Below, piece by piece: positions 5,713 to 5,848 of a stretch of 5,848 bases of DNA. The DNA comes from Spirochaetaceae bacterium (GTDB taxonomy: Bacteria > Spirochaetota > Spirochaetia > Treponematales > Breznakiellaceae), in assembly GCA_031265025.1 (NCBI GenBank), contig JAISDF010000140.1:1-5848 (forward strand), written 5' to 3'. The position numbers and the translations under genes were made by a program. Each line of letters starts with the position of its first letter. Position 1 is the stretch's first letter. A model generated the notes under the pieces. The model was not told the DNA's origin. It made no database searches and saw only the letters and a program-made list of their open reading frames with translations.

Positions 5713-5848
5713 TGCGCTTTAGACTGCTTGTAGCCGATGACGAAAAAAACATACGCGAAGGACTGGCCGACGCTCTCCGCATGGACGGCCATGATGTGGT
5801 TACTTCCCGGGACGGAGAGGAAGCGTGGAAACGTTTTGAAAAAGGCGA
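5712..5848 (+). CDS. Response regulator, receiver domain N-terminus (3' partial)
   Basis: Only the first 45 codons are inside the window. The start MRFRLLVADDEKNIREGL is a standard receiver-domain opening: beta strand 1 (LLVADDE) ends in the acidic pair Asp9/Asp10, which helps bind Mg2+. Helix 1 (NIREGLADALRMDGH) and strand 2 (DVVTSRDGEEAW) follow. The phospho-accepting Asp, expected near residue 53, lies beyond the edge. The gene shares one base with the kinase stop (TGATG), so it is very likely the cognate regulator of that kinase. The neighbouring NtrB/AtoS-type kinase and the T. pallidum TP0519/TP0520 pair I recall (AtoC/AtoS-like) suggest a sigma-54-dependent NtrC-family regulator. The AAA+ and DNA-binding domains that would prove this are not visible. 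Confidence 0.9.
   Translation, partial: MRFRLLVADDEKNIREGLADALRMDGHDVVTSRDGEEAWKRFEKG

Noticed and set aside
1..5848. Mobile elements, CRISPR arrays, tRNA/rRNA genes, toxin-antitoxin or defence modules
   Set aside because: Nothing of the kind is seen; the window is about 98% accounted for by co-directional core-type genes.

Overview
The window is a compact stretch of bacterial chromosome with every gene on the + strand. It holds five tightly packed genes plus the start of a sixth. The DNA is GC-rich by eye, yet it uses ATA (Ile) and AGG (Arg) codons freely. The order murG - cvpA-like - DNA polymerase III delta'-like - soluble histidine kinase - response regulator matches what I recall of the Treponema pallidum TP0523-TP0519 region. 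My best guess is therefore a spirochaete of the Treponema group, perhaps a GC-richer free-living or gut-symbiotic species. This rests on gene order and protein style, not on a database match.

Layout. Bases 2-1483 encode most of a membrane-anchored class III nucleotide cyclase. Its reading frame is already open at the left edge, so the true start lies outside the window. It has a multi-pass membrane domain, an Ala/Pro/Asp-rich linker, a complete cyclase catalytic domain and a C-terminal TPR-like tail. A 63-base gap (1484-1546) has no clear terminator and only a weak promoter candidate. Then comes murG (1547-2686), which overlaps a CvpA-family membrane protein gene (2683-3165) by ATGA. After 11 bases follows a DnaX/HolB-type clamp-loader ATPase (3177-4514), 7 bases later a PAS histidine kinase without membrane segments (4522-5712), and then a response regulator (from 5712, sharing one base in TGATG) that runs off the right edge.

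The genes from murG to the response regulator look like one translationally coupled operon. It joins peptidoglycan precursor synthesis (lipid II formation), a small integral membrane protein, a clamp-loader subunit and a two-component pair. The cyclase may be a separate upstream unit or part of the same transcript. Nearly all of the sequence is coding. I see no RNA genes, mobile elements, CRISPR arrays or attachment sites. I found no convincing undescribed system. The points most worth a second look are the inserted segment in the clamp-loader protein, the cyclase architecture with its misleading internal start, and the missing Shine-Dalgarno sequence in front of murG.
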